Origin: Neckera pumila
Taxonomy: Eukaryota; Streptophyta; Bryopsida; Hypnales; Neckeraceae
Assembly: GCA_963969595.1 (NCBI GenBank)
Contig: OZ018408.1
Coordinates: forward strand, 25,349,371 to 25,413,370
Length of the DNA stretch: 64,000 nt
Direction: 5' to 3'
Shown in pieces: positions 1 to 13,944 of the stretch. Position numbers and translations under genes: made by a program. How positions within the stretch are numbered: position 1 is the first letter of the stretch; each line of letters starts with the position of its first letter. The notes under the pieces were generated by a model. The model was not told where the DNA came from. It searched no databases and saw only the letters and a program-made list of their open reading frames with translations.

Positions 1-3000
1 GCTGGGTTCGTCGTAAAACTCAGAGCCATTTCACGAAGTAAAGCAACCCACTCCTGCAGCGGAAGAAGCAAGTTCGTCACTCGATGATTTAAAACTGCTC
101 AGTAATACACATCTCACAGATACAAACATAATCTTCACCCTACAGTCTTTGTGAAAGATGGTGGCGCTTGGATGAAAGACAGAACATCAATAACACCGAT
201 ACATCGTTGTGCATAGGGTCACCAGCAATGGAAGTACAAGAGAGAATATGCTTGTAAGAACCTGAGCTTCAAAAACCAAAAAGAAAATTTGAAACATAAC
301 AGCACTTCACGATTGCCAGAACATCAAGTTCATATTTCCAGTAAAGTCGGTGATAATTGGATGTGTCAAACGTACCCTTCTCACAACAAGTAGTTCAGAA
401 CCCATCGCATTACGAACATGTGGAAGGAGAAACCTCTGCACCAAAGACTTCACCGATCCTGACTCGGTCTTAACATGAACCCCGGATACATCAAAGCTAA
501 CGTCCACTGGTTCGCTAGCTACTTCCCCATCAGCAGCATCAAGAGCCAATTCCGCATCCTCATTTATCTCGTCTGCTTTTATACCTTGTAGATTGTCGAG
601 AGATTCTTCTTCCGGTAGAGAGGATGCAAACTTCACAAATGACTGCAAACGGCTAGAAGAACTATGTCTAAGAGACATGTCCAATGAACCCATATCAAAA
701 ACTGCCTGTGATAAAACAAGAAGTCCCGTTGATCTATTGAGTTGAGCAAAAAGCGATGCATCCATCCGCTCATAAGCTTGGAGGCGCCGTTCATAGTCGA
801 ACTCTTCCATGGTTGTAGTGGACATGGCATTCAGGTCGGCTAGCAACTTCGCCTGCAAGAAAGAAGTAAAAAGAAAGTGAACTATAAGTCCAAATAAATG
901 ATGTACATGAGAACTCGATCAACAAGGTAACAAATCCAGCACATCCTCGCAACGAATCCATCAATTCAACCAACAAAAACCATCCATATAATTTGCACTG
1001 GCACATGCGACAAGCATTTAAGAACCATAATATTTTTGCTATAACGTAAGAAATATGAAAAATTTCAGATCAAAAAGTGCGTCTGGAATCTCCAGCAAAG
1101 AGAGGATGAATAAGGCTGCATACCACAGTAGAAAAGGATGAATTAACTAGTGCAAACTCTTCAAGGGATTGGCAGATAGCAGTGCGATTTCCTTGCATTG
1201 AAATTGACGCTAGCAAGGGAGCCAGGGCTGGAAGACATTTGTCGACACTCTGAACGTCCAATGCTGGGGCCAGACCCCTGAGAATATGGAGAACCTCCAT
1301 GACGACATCTGCACCCTCAAACAGAGAACACTTCAGATAAAGCATTAAACGAATTTCAGGAAGGTACGGAAGAAATAAAGAAGAGAATGTCAGCTCTAGT
1401 TTCATGGCTAAAGAGAATGAAAACAAGAGGCAGCAGCAGGACGAGAAAACAGAAAGACTAAATCAGGGATTGCCATCATATATAGTCTAACCTAGATCCA
1501 TCCGCTTCTTTGCCCTCAAGAAAGGAAGTAACACATCCACCAATTTTGCTGTCTCCTGCTTGTCTTTGACATAATGACTGAGACGGCTCAGTACTCTAAG
1601 TTCGCGTTTCACAGAAAATGCTGACTTCTTACCCCTGGTGATCCAAGGGTCGGACCATTCATTAGTATTAGCCTATAAAATCATCAAGGTTACAGATACG
1701 CAGGACATAGACCAGGACAGATGTGCTTTCTGAAAAAGAAACTAAAGGCAAGCTTTCAGTGAAACAATCTAATTAAACTCTTTAAGTTCTCACAGAATTC
1801 ATGAAATTCAAAACGGTATAGTTCTTACTTGATTTTCTCCCGCCTGATCGTCAAGAGATCGTGAACCCTGGCAAGCAGAACCTCCAGATGAGGTAACAGT
1901 ACTGTTTTCACTACCTCTTTCCCATCTTCTCCATCTTCTTCTTCAAGATTCAATAGACCCTCTACAAGACTAACAACTGCTGCTATGACGGCCGGTGTAG
2001 CTGTCCTGTAACTAAATACAGCAATAACATTCGGCACAAGAGTAAGGTCACGAGTAAGAAGTGGTGCCAAAACCACACTTTTCCCCATCGATAGAAGACA
2101 GGAGAAGACAGCCCCCGGAGAAGTGCTAGAATGATTCTCTGCAGCAAAATTTTGAATTGATGGTTGAATTGACTGAAAGAAGATATCCCAATAAACAGGG
2201 TTATAGTCGAAGTCTTCAAACTTGCTCAATACTGTGGCAATTATCTTCAAGCAAAGTGTTCGCAGGTCATGACTGCCTCCGGGGTTAGTTTTCAGCTTGT
2301 TGGCCTCTACCTCATCCTCGTTCACGTCTTCTGCATCTATGTCTTCGTCATCAACAACTTTGTCTGCAATTTCCATTACAATTGACGATGGCTTTACATC
2401 GGAATCGCCACTGCTAGAATCAACTTTCATGGATGGATTTCTTGCTGGATCAGATTGAGTTTCACCGAGTTCCTGAACCCTTGATTTCTCCACGGACTCC
2501 AAATCCATATAATCAACTGATCTTGGATCCACTGGTTCTGATTCCTCAATTCCAGCCAAAGATACTTTACATGTTCCCGCTGTGCTTTCGAGAATCTTGA
2601 ATACTAGACCAAGTAAAGCGTGCAAATAGGGTCCAATTCTTTCTCTCCCAAAAATATCAAGGGAGTCCTTGACCATGTGCAAGAACCCCATCTTCCGCTT
2701 ATACTGCAGAGCTGCTACAGCGCCAAGATCAACCCAATCAATGAAATTAGAAGTGACCTCTCCTTTCAAAACTGTAGCTTCCCATTTAGGCGTTGATCCC
2801 TCAAATACCTCTAACGCAACCCCAGAGAACGAAGCCTGCAATGGCTTTAGCAGAAGAGAGTAAAGTGGAGCCAGCTCCTCGGTCTCTAATTGTGCCAAAA
2901 AATGGAGCACTGAATTCCTCTGAACACCTGCTCCAACCTGAATATAATGTGAAAAGTGAGTTAATAAATCCCTTCAACAAGTGTTAAAGAAACAAAATTG

Positions 3001-6000
3001 CAATTTTTCGGTAACGTGGACGTAGCCAATCAGTCCAGTATTCAGTAACTCTGTTGCCTTACCTTTCCAGCAAATTTGCCACTGCGTTTCATAATCTTCG
3101 GATACAGAATGCGCAGGATCACTGATATCAATCCAGGCCGATGTTCTTCTTGAACTTGATGCGTCTCTTTTCCGATGGTCCATGTGACAAGTTCTTCTCG
3201 GAGAGTTGAATATGATATGAGATTTTGCAGATGCGCCACATGTGCTGTCAGAAAGCCGTCTTTCCAGTTGAGCAGACATTCAAGACTCAACGACTGAATT
3301 GATGGATCATTATCCATAAGAATCCTGCACATAAGTCAATGTGATTGTTTTCAATAATGACATCTCAAAGAACCCCATCATTTAGTCACGATAGAACAAA
3401 ATATATAAAGGAGATCCGTACATGCTTAACATTCCTCAATTCTGCAAAAATCTCCATCTCCAAAACAGAATAAGTGCTACCAGAATCCTCTCGCAACAAG
3501 GAATAGATGATGCTATGCCCATGTACTCTAATCAGATCATGATAAATGAATGTAAAATTCTCCGACTAAAAGATCCAAAAAACACTAATTCTGCAGTTAT
3601 GGCCAGATATGAGGATAGTACATTTTGCAATCACCAAATGTCCTCCATGATGACAAACAATAATTCACTGAGGTTCAGGACTTGTGAGTGAACATTATTA
3701 CAAGGGAACTACAGTAGCCAATCACCTATTCAGTAAGATTTCCTTCACAAGTGCCCCTTTATAGAATGCACGTGCATTCTTCATTTCTTTCAGTAATGAT
3801 AGCCATTCTTTCAGGGCTGTCTTCCAATCTTTGCCACTCCCTCCCTTAACCAAAGCAGAGGAATCACTGCAACAAGCAACAGCATCCCAAGATCCCAAGA
3901 AGAAAATTAGCCTCACATGCGCAAACAACATGAAGTATCGATTAACGATAATCAAAGCTCAAGCAACCAAAGGAGTGAAACATACGGAGTAAAATATTTA
4001 CAGCACTCACTTTTTACAATTCATTTTCTACTTTCTACAAAACAATATCCAATAGAACATTCAAAAAGGGAATAAGACAACCTGTCCTCATCAGTTTGAC
4101 CAACGAATGCAAGAAAAAGAGGAAGAAGCTGCCTCGACTTCGCTTCTGCAAACTTCGGAAGTTTTTGAATGGTTCGGAGGAGCAATGTCAAAAGAGTAGC
4201 AGTATCAGTGCTCTCAGTCTTCTCAGATAATCGAGAATCCAACCTTCCTTGAGCATCTGTCACAGAACCAAAAGCCGTTTCAGTAAATATCTGACCTCTT
4301 AAAGTTATCGCCATACCACAAGGATAAAAAAAACGTTGTTAAAAGAATTTTGCTGGTAGGTTACAGTGAAGATAATTATGATAAATGCATAGCTTATTAC
4401 CCCCACATGGGTTGCAGGAAAAGAATCCACAAGAGCGGTAGCAAGAATAACAATAGGTTCTATGATAAGTTGAGGCGAGGAGAGAATATATTTGATCACT
4501 TCCAAGCATTAGTCTTTCACGAAATATTTACTCTACAAGACATGCATTCATTTTGCGACTATCCTCAGTTCAACAAAATAGCACATAACTGCTCGATTCA
4601 AAAGAAAGAAGAAAAAAACATTTCCCTCTCTTGAACTGACTACACCATAGCCAAATTACTGGGAGGATTCAAGCACTAAACATCGCTTGTACAAACCACT
4701 AGCTGAAGTTATAGCTTCGTACGGTCCAAATTGCTGGTTAGGAGGAGCAAGACAGGGAAAATGAATAATTCACATCACAAGCAAGGAATATTATCTGCGC
4801 TTTATGAAGCAAATCACCTGGTGGAATGGTTTCCTTGTCTTCTGCATCATCAACTCTCTTATGTGATTTAAGAACTGGTTGCGATAAAAAGTCTTCCTGA
4901 AAATCCTGTAAGTAAGCTGTCAAGACACCCCAAGCAGTGGCACCCACCGAATCCACCAAAGCAGCTAGACATTCCATAGCCGGATCCCACAGCACCGAAA
5001 ATCGATTACGCAACACCCCAATCATCGCATGAACAAGTGGGACTACATAAGCACCCGGAATTCGCCCAGCAGAAACATCCACTTTGATGTGATTAACTAT
5101 CAGATTACTTTGTCTGCAATTTTCAAGTACCAAGGGAGCGATCTCTATGGATAGCATCTGCTGTACCAACTGCGCAAAACACAGCCAAGGATGATTGATC
5201 AAAACGAAAACAATCATACTTAATGAACTTGCTGGCCTAGGAAGTATCCTGTCACACATTAGCTACAAGATCACTACCTACAAGTAAGAGGGCCTAAAGC
5301 TCAGTATGAGCAAATCCAATCAGGATAAAAAAATGCAACTCAGATCAGAAGGACCTCAACGTCTTTCCACAGCAAACACAAACAGGGACAAAAACTTCAC
5401 GACATATACAGTACCAACTAATGATTGTCATCGTATATGCAATGTGAGTAAGAAACTGTACCTTACTAGTCTGGTTCATCTCTCCCTCATTTGACAAACC
5501 GTTACTTCGTTTTTGTCGTTTAGGGTCGTTCTGAGTGCCGTCTTTATGCAAGTCAGAAAGAGGCTGGAAGTGATTCAAAACTCTTAGAGTAGCAATTCTA
5601 AGTGTCTTCTCAGGAGAGCCCAGATTTTCACTTGCAAGTGCGAGAAATTCGAGCGCAGCAAGAGCATTGAGCTCCGCAGGATATTCTCTAGGTTGCCAGT
5701 CCGTTTGAAAAGACCTTTTGTAAAACATGCACAGAAGCAAAGGCAATAGTAAGTTCTAGAAAATAGACTTTCTATAATGAACATCTGACAAATGCGCACA
5801 TTCGATCCTGAGCTTAACATGATGCGGTTTACGAAACAATCACTTATGGAGAAAACAGGGAAAAAAACCACATCTCAGATCTGGCCACATTCAGCACACC
5901 GTACAAAGCTTATTTAAATTGATAGTTACACTATGCATCCATGATACGTGTACATCAGCCATCAATTCATTCACAAGAGTAAAAATTTCACTAAATTTCT

Positions 6001-9000
6001 ACTCAAACATCCATGTTAGTTGGTGGCCTAAGAGATGATTACCCAAAAGAAGCGTCCAAGTAATCAGCAACAGCTTTCAAGATAGGTCCCGATTGTATGT
6101 GTCGGTTTGCGAATCCAAGAAAAGTAATTGCACACTCTTTCATACTCGTCAGAGTGGGAGCCTTCTGCAGAACTTCTGTGTGAGCAGACAAAGCTGCTCC
6201 AAGTAGAGTCTCTAACAGTTTCTTCCCGTCTCCACCAGTTAGCGTGAAATCTTCTATCTCCCCTGCAAGAACATTTCAAAGTAGTAAGCAGGTTTTGTTT
6301 GTCTCCAATCCTATCGAAGATCCTCTAAATGTCGGCAAACTAGTCAAAGCTGATTCCTTAATTTTCATACAAACAGGTAGATGCTTTCTAGCAGACCCAA
6401 ATGCTTCTGCACAACTAATGTAGGTGTAGACTCATAAATTGCATAAGGTTGTGACATCATTAGGTCTAAGAAATCATTCAGATGTCCCGACAATTTAACA
6501 GTGGTTAAAAATCCAAAATATCAACCCGGGAGCAACCTGTATCATACGCTGTTATGTATTCTTCAAGAACCACCGCAAATCCCCAGGCTCGTTCCGAGTG
6601 GTCAGCACCAGAAGCCACAACGTGTGGGAAACAATGGAGTGCCATCCACAAAGATGCAAGCTCGTACTTTACAAAAGCCTCTGACTTAGCTATTACTTTG
6701 CCCTTTGGCAAAGACGCCCTCAACGAAGTCGTTGACTCTTCAATGATCTTAATAATAAAGGTGATGATCTCCGTGCTTTCAGGGACATGCTTTAACAAGA
6801 ATGCATTGCTTCCTGAGGGCTCCATCTTTAGGCATAAATCTAGCACCAAAGGAAGCGCTTCTGAGGTATTTTCTTTAATCAAGCCGCAGAGAGACCTGAA
6901 AACCGAAAAAAAGGAATCATGAATTCAGAAGTACATCACATGTTAAGCAGTTTTCAACATCAAAAGCTAGATTTCGTGATGTCAGCTAAGAAAGATACAT
7001 ACACCCTTCACACTCTCACAGAGGACATCAAATTTGTGCATCAGGACTTTGTTAGATGTTTCCAAGATCTAAAATGGAAGGAGAAGCAAAAAATTTGGCA
7101 CAGAAGAGCTTCAAAAGAGAAACATGCGCACAGAAATGTTCACGAAATAAGCATAAACTCTCGAAAGCTCAAACGACGCCAACACGGTTTTAGAAGTGCA
7201 GAAATACGTTAAACACGCAATACGTAGAGATGGACTGGCACAAAGAAAGAAGTATCAAACCTCAATAAATAAGGAACAAATGGCCGCACCAAGTCATAGT
7301 CCTGCTCAATGATGCCTCTTAAGAAGGGCAGAAGACTGAACGTTCCACAAACAGAATGAATCAGAAATTAAAATAGCCACTAAACCTCAAGAGAGAATAA
7401 CGACAGCGATCTGTACCAGAAAAAGATCTTTGACAGATCAAAACTATTGTTTTATATTCTAATAATGTTGGTGCTCATATCAGGCTTGTACTAGATATCG
7501 TTTCACCAGCATTAATAAAATATGCAAGCGAACAAAAGCGTACCTAGAACTCTTCTGACATGTGAACGCCACAGCCCAAGTTGGTGCAGTCTTGGCTATA
7601 GTTGCTGGACCAAAGCTTGCACCTGCTTGTCGTCCATGGCTCTTGACTAGAGCCAGCAGTAGTCTCAGAACCTCAGAACACAGAGTTCCTGCAGAGTCTC
7701 CTACTGTTTTTGCAGATTCCAAAATTGATACCTCATTCACAAAATTAAAGTGCGGTTGCAGACAACTTGTGGCGATACCAAAAAGTGGCTTGTAATCTGC
7801 ACAGAATGCAACAATATCCATTAATCTGCTGCAATCAGACCAATATCAATGCAAGTCAGCAACTTATGTTGCTAAATACCTCATCCATCTGATCACTCAC
7901 AGTCTCATTCAGCAGATTAAAAATATTTAAGCATACAGAAGTTCTCCAAAAGGTGCACTCACCTTTAACGCGTGTTCCTTTGCGATACTCAAGAACGACA
8001 TTTAGCAGGGAGAGACACGCAGCCAGGTGCAACTGCACATCTTCTTTGGAATGTATACTCGTGTCTGGGAACGTATGAGAAGTTTCATGAGCACCATTAG
8101 CGCCATTAGCGCTAGGTTTCCCACCTCCAGAAGATGCTATATTAGCAAAATTAGCATTCCCATTCATTAAATTGGAAGAAACTATCGGGCGAGCATTATG
8201 ATTACTCTGGTTGATCAAAGACATTTTGTCTAATTCTTGCACTATTTCTTCGCGAAGGCAGGTCCACAGAAGTTCTAACTTTTCCCGTTGTATATCTTCA
8301 ATTATCCGGCTCAGAGTTTCCGTCACCACTTTGAGAGCAACAGACCTCCCCTCTGAAAACAAACACAACAAAAGGCCATTAGCTTATGATAAGGTGGACC
8401 AGTAAGCAATTAGGGGCAGAAATGTGGCGGTCATGACTGAAACTGAAGGATTCCAAAGCTTAACCCATTACTACATTAGGTTGAAGTCCTGAACATTCAC
8501 TTTAGTAAACAAGAAAACGAAACCCACCCATATAAGCTTCACCTGATACTCGACAAACTCATCCAAACCTCTTGCACACAATAGCTTTTGTTTTTAACTT
8601 TTAAAAAGTCATGACACGAACTTCTAACATCTCACACACCTGAAGTTTTGTTGGTCACCCCAGACAGTATAGAACGATCAAGCAACAGTCTCAACAGGGG
8701 CTCCGCACGAGAGTGCAGACCAGACGAAGGGCCTCTGAGTGTGTAACAGAAAAGAGCAGCGCATCCCGTTATCTTTTCCTCACCAGGATCTGCTTCAGCT
8801 TCCGCAACTATCCTACGAACTCCTGCAGTTCATGAAAGACAAAGTTTAGCAAGCTCCAGAAACCGCTAGCGTTTCCCAAATAGACAAATCCACGTATTAA
8901 GGCGCAACACCAACTTAACCAAAGACTGGGAATGGCAATCATCTTCTTTGGAATTTGACTAGAATGATTTGTGACTGTAAACCAATCCTTAAACTATTGG

Positions 9001-10682
9001 CTCCATCAGATATGCTCTTGACGCGATACCTTTAATTAATTGTTTCATAGAGGCATTTCGGAGCAAAAATGAGATGGCCTCAGCTGCAAATTCTTGCACG
9101 TAGGCTTTTGGATAATACCGTAGCCCTTTGGTCACCCTGACACCACCAGAGGTACGAACCAAGTTAAAACCAGTAAAATCAGCGGAACTACTTCCCAGAA
9201 TCGAAGCTGAAAAATGTATTATGTCCAGCGTCAACTTCAAAAGTACACATCGAGCCAAGATAATGCACTTACTTCAGAGAAAGTGGGATGTCGTTTGTGA
9301 GAAGTTTGCTTAGATACTTGATGACATAGGAAATTGAAGTGAATATCTGTTTATCACACAACCCGAGAAATGGAATTAGAAATCAGCTCTCATGCAACAG
9401 AAGCATATCACAAAAATAACAAGTGCACGAAATGAATTACCATCTCCAACTTCTGAGGACAAAGACAGTGAATTTCCTCATTCGGAATATTCCTTTCAAG
9501 CTCCTCATTCCTCAAAACAGACTAAAACACTAAACCTACAATAATACTGAAGCACACACCTGTTCAATGAGATCTGGATCGCGATCTGCCCCTTCTTTCA
9601 ATACGCCCACACATGCATCCAAAAAGCGCGGAATAAAACTGCAAATTCAATTTTGTCACACCCAATGCAACTCAAAAATATCACAGCAAAGCAACTCAAA
9701 AATATTAAAGCCCGCAAAACTCTTTCTGTTAGAGATTATATATATCCTGGCATCAAGATCATATTCCATACGCAAAATCATTATATCAAAGCCACGAGCT
9801 GCACTAAACCGAAAGGAACGTGCAAGGGTGTAAATAGGTCCCCTTTGATTGACGTTAATCAAACGCATCTCACGGCATTCAAGACAGAAACGGTGCTCAA
9901 ATGCTTGAAGGATTCAGAGGACACTTACGGTACAAAATCTTCCCTTAAGTCGCGAGACAGAAGCGCAATTAAGCTGCATAAACAAACACTCCCAATTCAT
10001 ACACGAATCAGTCTGAATAATAGCATCGATAAATTATCTGTTTCCTCTCATTTCTCTTCTCATTCCACCAAGCAGACTCATCTCCTTATGAAACCTAACA
10101 GCATAGCTGTCCTAGAAACACAACCCCGACTGTAAAGCAGGACGTTGTCCATGATTGAACCCACCTCATGATCGGTTCCAATGAAAGAGCGGAACTCATG
10201 TGCACGCGAGTCAACAAGCAATCCATCACCGTCTCTTTGTGAAATAAAAGCTGCGGTAGTGTCTGCACCACCGGCAGCAGCTGCTGATACACATCGTTGA
10301 AATCTGCAGCACTGTTTAATTCCTGCAAGCGTTTCCGAACCCTAAAACGTCAGCTAAATCTCAGCTCAGAATCTCCACACTAACAACAGCGATATTTATC
10401 GATTGCCCGAAACGTCTAGAGGAATTTGTCCCGAATTGGCACGATTGATTGTGTGGAGAGCTTCAATTGGAAACTATTCCTTACCCTCCATTGGACGAGA
10501 TTCTCGTGGAAAAAAGAGGAGCCCTCAGTAGGTTGAAACTTCACAGGGGCGAGACTGCGGAACACATCGACGTCGACTTCTTCGACGCGAGTGGCGAAAT
10601 TCTTGAAGACGAAGCGCTTTGCGCCAGGACCTTTATTGAGACTCTTGAGAGGGCGCTGCTGCTGCTGCTGTTTGGACGCCAT
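1..10682 (-). CDS. UTP10: UTP10/HEATR1-like U3 snoRNP (SSU processome) protein, 3' part outside window
   Basis: Nucleolar HEAT-repeat scaffold of the t-UTP/UTPA part of the small-subunit processome; in the family it supports pre-rRNA transcription and 18S processing. The N-terminus begins MASKQQQQQRPLKSL and contains SSFFHENLVQWRELN and LVQWRELN/LPQLLFHKE blocks typical of plant UTP10; later come YYPKAYVQEFAAEAISFLLR and AKLLADLNAM. Exons by eye: 10485-10682, 10165-10322, 9929-9973, 9560-9638, 9441-9452, 9273-9346, 9030-9136, 8640-8822, 7963-8352, 7544-7796, 7261-7335, 6538-6896, 6043-6262, 5462-5714, 4818-5169, 4082-4295, 3726-3866, 3063-3324, 1829-2937, 1492-1672, 1124-1308, 376-852, <1-53. 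About 1,790 codons are present; the family runs near 2,100-2,200 residues, so roughly 400 are off the left edge. All junction phases agree except 1829/1672, where the long exon is one base out of frame. An acidic low-complexity insert lies around 2290-2500. The start ATG is the first in-frame ATG. Confidence 0.93.
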
Positions 10683-10740
10683 CGCTAACGAGCCTACATC
10701 CTCACAACGCTTCACTCAAGCTTGGCAACTCGGAAACCAA

Positions 10741-10749
10741 AAACCCTAA
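10741..10749. promoter_or_regulatory. Telo-box (AAACCCTAA) upstream of UTP10
   Basis: A perfect AAACCCTAA lies 58 bp upstream of the UTP10 start codon, followed by a related ccttaaaccc. Telo-boxes are known in plant promoters of ribosome-biogenesis and translation genes, which fits this gene. Binding is not shown by sequence alone. Confidence 0.55.
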
Positions 10750-11260
10750 CCCCTTAAACCCAAGGCAAGGCTCATCACAGGTTTCTGCCCGCGAAAAAAT
10801 TTCAGTTCCCACCCGCCCGCGCTAGCTGCCTGCCATGTAAGTTCTAGCTGGTACCCCCCTATTGATATCCGGACCCCGTATACAACTGGTTTGCAGCAAT
10901 CACGCCAGTTATGAGCACAAAAAAGCATCATCTCAAAGTATTCTCACAAAGATATGCTTCTTCAAAGTGCACTAGTGTGCCCTGTGTCGTTGCCACAACT
11001 AAAATCAAAGTAAAAGTAATTTTCTAACTCTCGGTTCCACTCCCAGTTCCACTCCTAGAAGCAAGAACGCCACCAAAATCAAAGTAAAAGTAATTTTCTA
11101 ATTTTTTAATCAATAAATACTTTGAAATTCAATAACTTTTGCACCACCGCTCCAAACGCCACGAAACCAAGCCGGTGCACCCCTCCTCGGCGAGAGCTTT
11201 CCGACGGTACCAAACACGCAGCCGGGGGACGCACGGTCAAGAAGTTGTCCACGCTACAAA
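10750..11260. other. Upstream spacer of UTP10
   Basis: No convincing gene. A short direct repeat (aatcaaagtaaaagtaattttctaa) occurs near 11002-11026 and 11077-11101. The segment is moderately GC-rich around 11150-11240 and ends at the CAAAA microsatellite. Confidence 0.4.
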
Positions 11261-11346
11261 CAAAACAAAACAAAACAAAACAAAACAAAACAAAACAAAA
11301 CAAAACAAAACAAAACAAAACAAACAAACAAACAAACAAACAAACA
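11261..11346. repeat. (CAAAA)12 then (CAAA)n microsatellite
   Basis: Twelve perfect CAAAA units at 11261-11320 are followed by about six CAAA units. Long open frames across it are artefacts of the repeat. Confidence 0.97.
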
Positions 11347-13944
11347 GCCAGCCTCATTTATTTCCATAGACCCAAGAAAAACTTCAAAATTAAATATCTC
11401 CTAAATTGTGATGTCAAATAATCTGAAATTTTTTGAAGTGCTCAATTTTAATGTAAACTTCAAGATCCTATATTTACATTCTACCCAATCTCAAGAAAAT
11501 ATGAGCAAAAAAATTGCTCAAGTTGTTGGCAATTCTAGACCATTTTGAAAGAACACCCGCCTTGGATCATTAGGGATTAAGGTAAGTACATTTAAAATCG
11601 CACGCTTCCTAAAATCGCACACTAGAGATTCTTGCCTAAAATGTACTCTAATCGCTTCTAGATACACCTGTTTTCAACACTTTGAAAATTTGTAGTTATT
11701 CATACGGTGTTCAAAAAAAGTATTTTAAAAGTATCTAGAACCCCATTTTGACTACCAATAGGACCCCATTAAGGAAAATTCAATATAATAGTGAAAACCA
11801 CATTGAATCATGCTGAATTGCTTGATTGTGCAATTTAAGGTGTAATTACCTTATTCGATGATGATTGACTGATTCTAAAGCCTTTGCTTTGGATGTCTTT
11901 TGTATGGATCAAGGTGAACCAACCCCCTCACTCATCCCAGATTTTACCCCTAGGAAAAATGTTGAAATTTTTTATTTGCCACTCATAGAACTTTTGAATT
12001 TGTATTTGCAATTAGAGGCCCCAAATTAACTAGGTGGGGTGTACAAGATAAATTAATCAAGAACAAAATAGGTCTTTTTTTTACATGCACCTCCTACAAT
12101 GACTTCATGAAGACGAACAGGGGGGCAACTTACACCGGCCTTTGAATGTATGTGAATTTTATCTCTATACACTAAATTCCTTGAAAGCAGGCTGTTCTAA
12201 AAGCATTCGTGCTCTAAAAGCAATCATGAGACAGAGGTACATTTTGCTTTCTTCAATATACCAATAATGTACAATTAAAAAGGCGGTCACTTATAGTAAC
12301 CACTGTGTTTCAATTTCAAAAATTTGTAACTAATTCCACAAAGGTTCAAAAAATATGAAATGACTTGGATTAGATGCCAATTCCATTTTCTTCTTTCAAA
12401 AATTTACTGAAAATTGTTTTAAGGAGTTTACCTTCCCACAAAAGGCAATCAACTCTTAAATGGTTGCTTTTAGGGCAAACTACTTTGTCTTCTGTTTTAC
12501 AAAAGTAAAATTGTTTTTAAAGCATTTTGCTAATCAAATTGGCAACTTTCACTTTCACTTAGATTCATCACCTCGGCTTGCCTTTTACATAAAGGCATTC
12601 TGAATCACAATAGCCCCAATCTAATTGCAATGGTTTTGAGACAAATTTATACTATAGGTTGATTACTATTTTAAAAGGAATTTTTAGTCAAATTAGGGCC
12701 TCTACACCCTTGGTTGTAGTTTTTGCATAAATCATAGGTCCAAAATCCATTATAGTCAAGTTTTTGATACAAGATAGTAGATAAGTTAAGAAAAATATCC
12801 TTTAAGTTTCATAGCTATTTTTAAAAAAATTCAATAAGATTGAAGCGCCCAAATTCACTTTTCTTGGCTTGCTTTAGATTCCAAACACCTTCACTTTGAA
12901 GCCTCATATTTTTGTCTACATAATAGATCTACATTTAAAAATTGGTATCATGGTATATAAACTATCCAAAAATTTAGATATAAAATTTTGTCTCGATCCA
13001 TTTTTTTTTGTCGAGATACAAATCCTAGAAGCCTCCTAGAAGCTTCAAATGAAATGAAAGTTGACTTTTAAGACAATAAATGTTATTTCAAAATCCCTAC
13101 TTTAAAGAATTAAATAATCAAATCTACTTCCTTAAGTTTGGCATTGAAAGACATTGATTATTATATTTTTTTCAATAAACCGTGTGAAAAGTTAATAATT
13201 AAATATTTCTATGATGAATATTTTTGTACTTTGTAATTCTGTGCGTAAGAGTCAATAGGAATTGAGTAATGCAAGATTTGACGGCTCTGAGGCTAATCTT
13301 GATGTTGACAGTAGAAGATTAACCCCTAAAAGACTTGATCCATTGTGAAATGGTCTAACTTCCCCTTTGATCCAAATTTAGCCTTTTAAATTTTTTTCAA
13401 AAATAAATCTTATATTTTTATTACTTGAAACTTTGAATTAAATATCATTGTGAGAAATTTCAATTTGTTTCACAAAAAATTATAATAGTTGTCATTTTTA
13501 TTGCAAAAATTGAAATTAAATAAGTAAAAATAGCAAAAATAATCCAAGTGATTTGAAATTTTTTCAAGTGATACAAGTAGAAATGAATATTAGTGTGAAA
13601 AAATTTCAATTGGTTAATTTATTTTTTACACCCAAAACAACCAAGACAAAGACCTTAAAGTCAAATTCCACTATCAACCCAAATTTACCTTTTATTTAAT
13701 AGATGTATAAAATTTTGATATTTTTTGCTAGTGGAAAAATGCATTTTTTATTTATGTTTTTTTTTTCAATAATTTTTTTATCAAAAAATCTAATTGTTGG
13801 GGTTAAGCAGGTGAATGCTTGTATAAATCCAATGGTAGTGCCCAACATTAATCCTTAAATGACATCTCTTAGCCTAGCACATAGCTCGGCAAGGGAGAAT
13901 TAATAGTCTCTTTGAAGTGGGGCTTGAATCTTGCTCCTTGCCCA
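11347..13944. other. AT-rich intergenic spacer with diverged dispersed repeats
   Basis: No gene is recognisable. The stretch at about 12300-12490 (…aaatggttgcttttagggc…) resembles 43160-43330, and 11580-11760 recalls the 60-bp repeat family at 29.5 and 44 kb. Both look like old dispersed repeat copies. Confidence 0.4.

Noticed and set aside
9653..10135. 160-codon plus-strand frame inside the UTP10 gene
   Set aside because: Covers UTP10 exons and introns in antisense; composition is not protein-like and no domain is visible.
11106..11421. Open frames of 70-100 codons across the CAAAA repeat on both strands
   Set aside because: They are poly-Lys/Gln/Thr or Phe/Leu/Val strings produced by the microsatellite.
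13316..13345. ttaacccctaaaagactt, similar to the terminus of the TTAA elements
   Set aside because: No partner terminus at about 0.9 kb and no internal similarity; probably chance or a small remnant.
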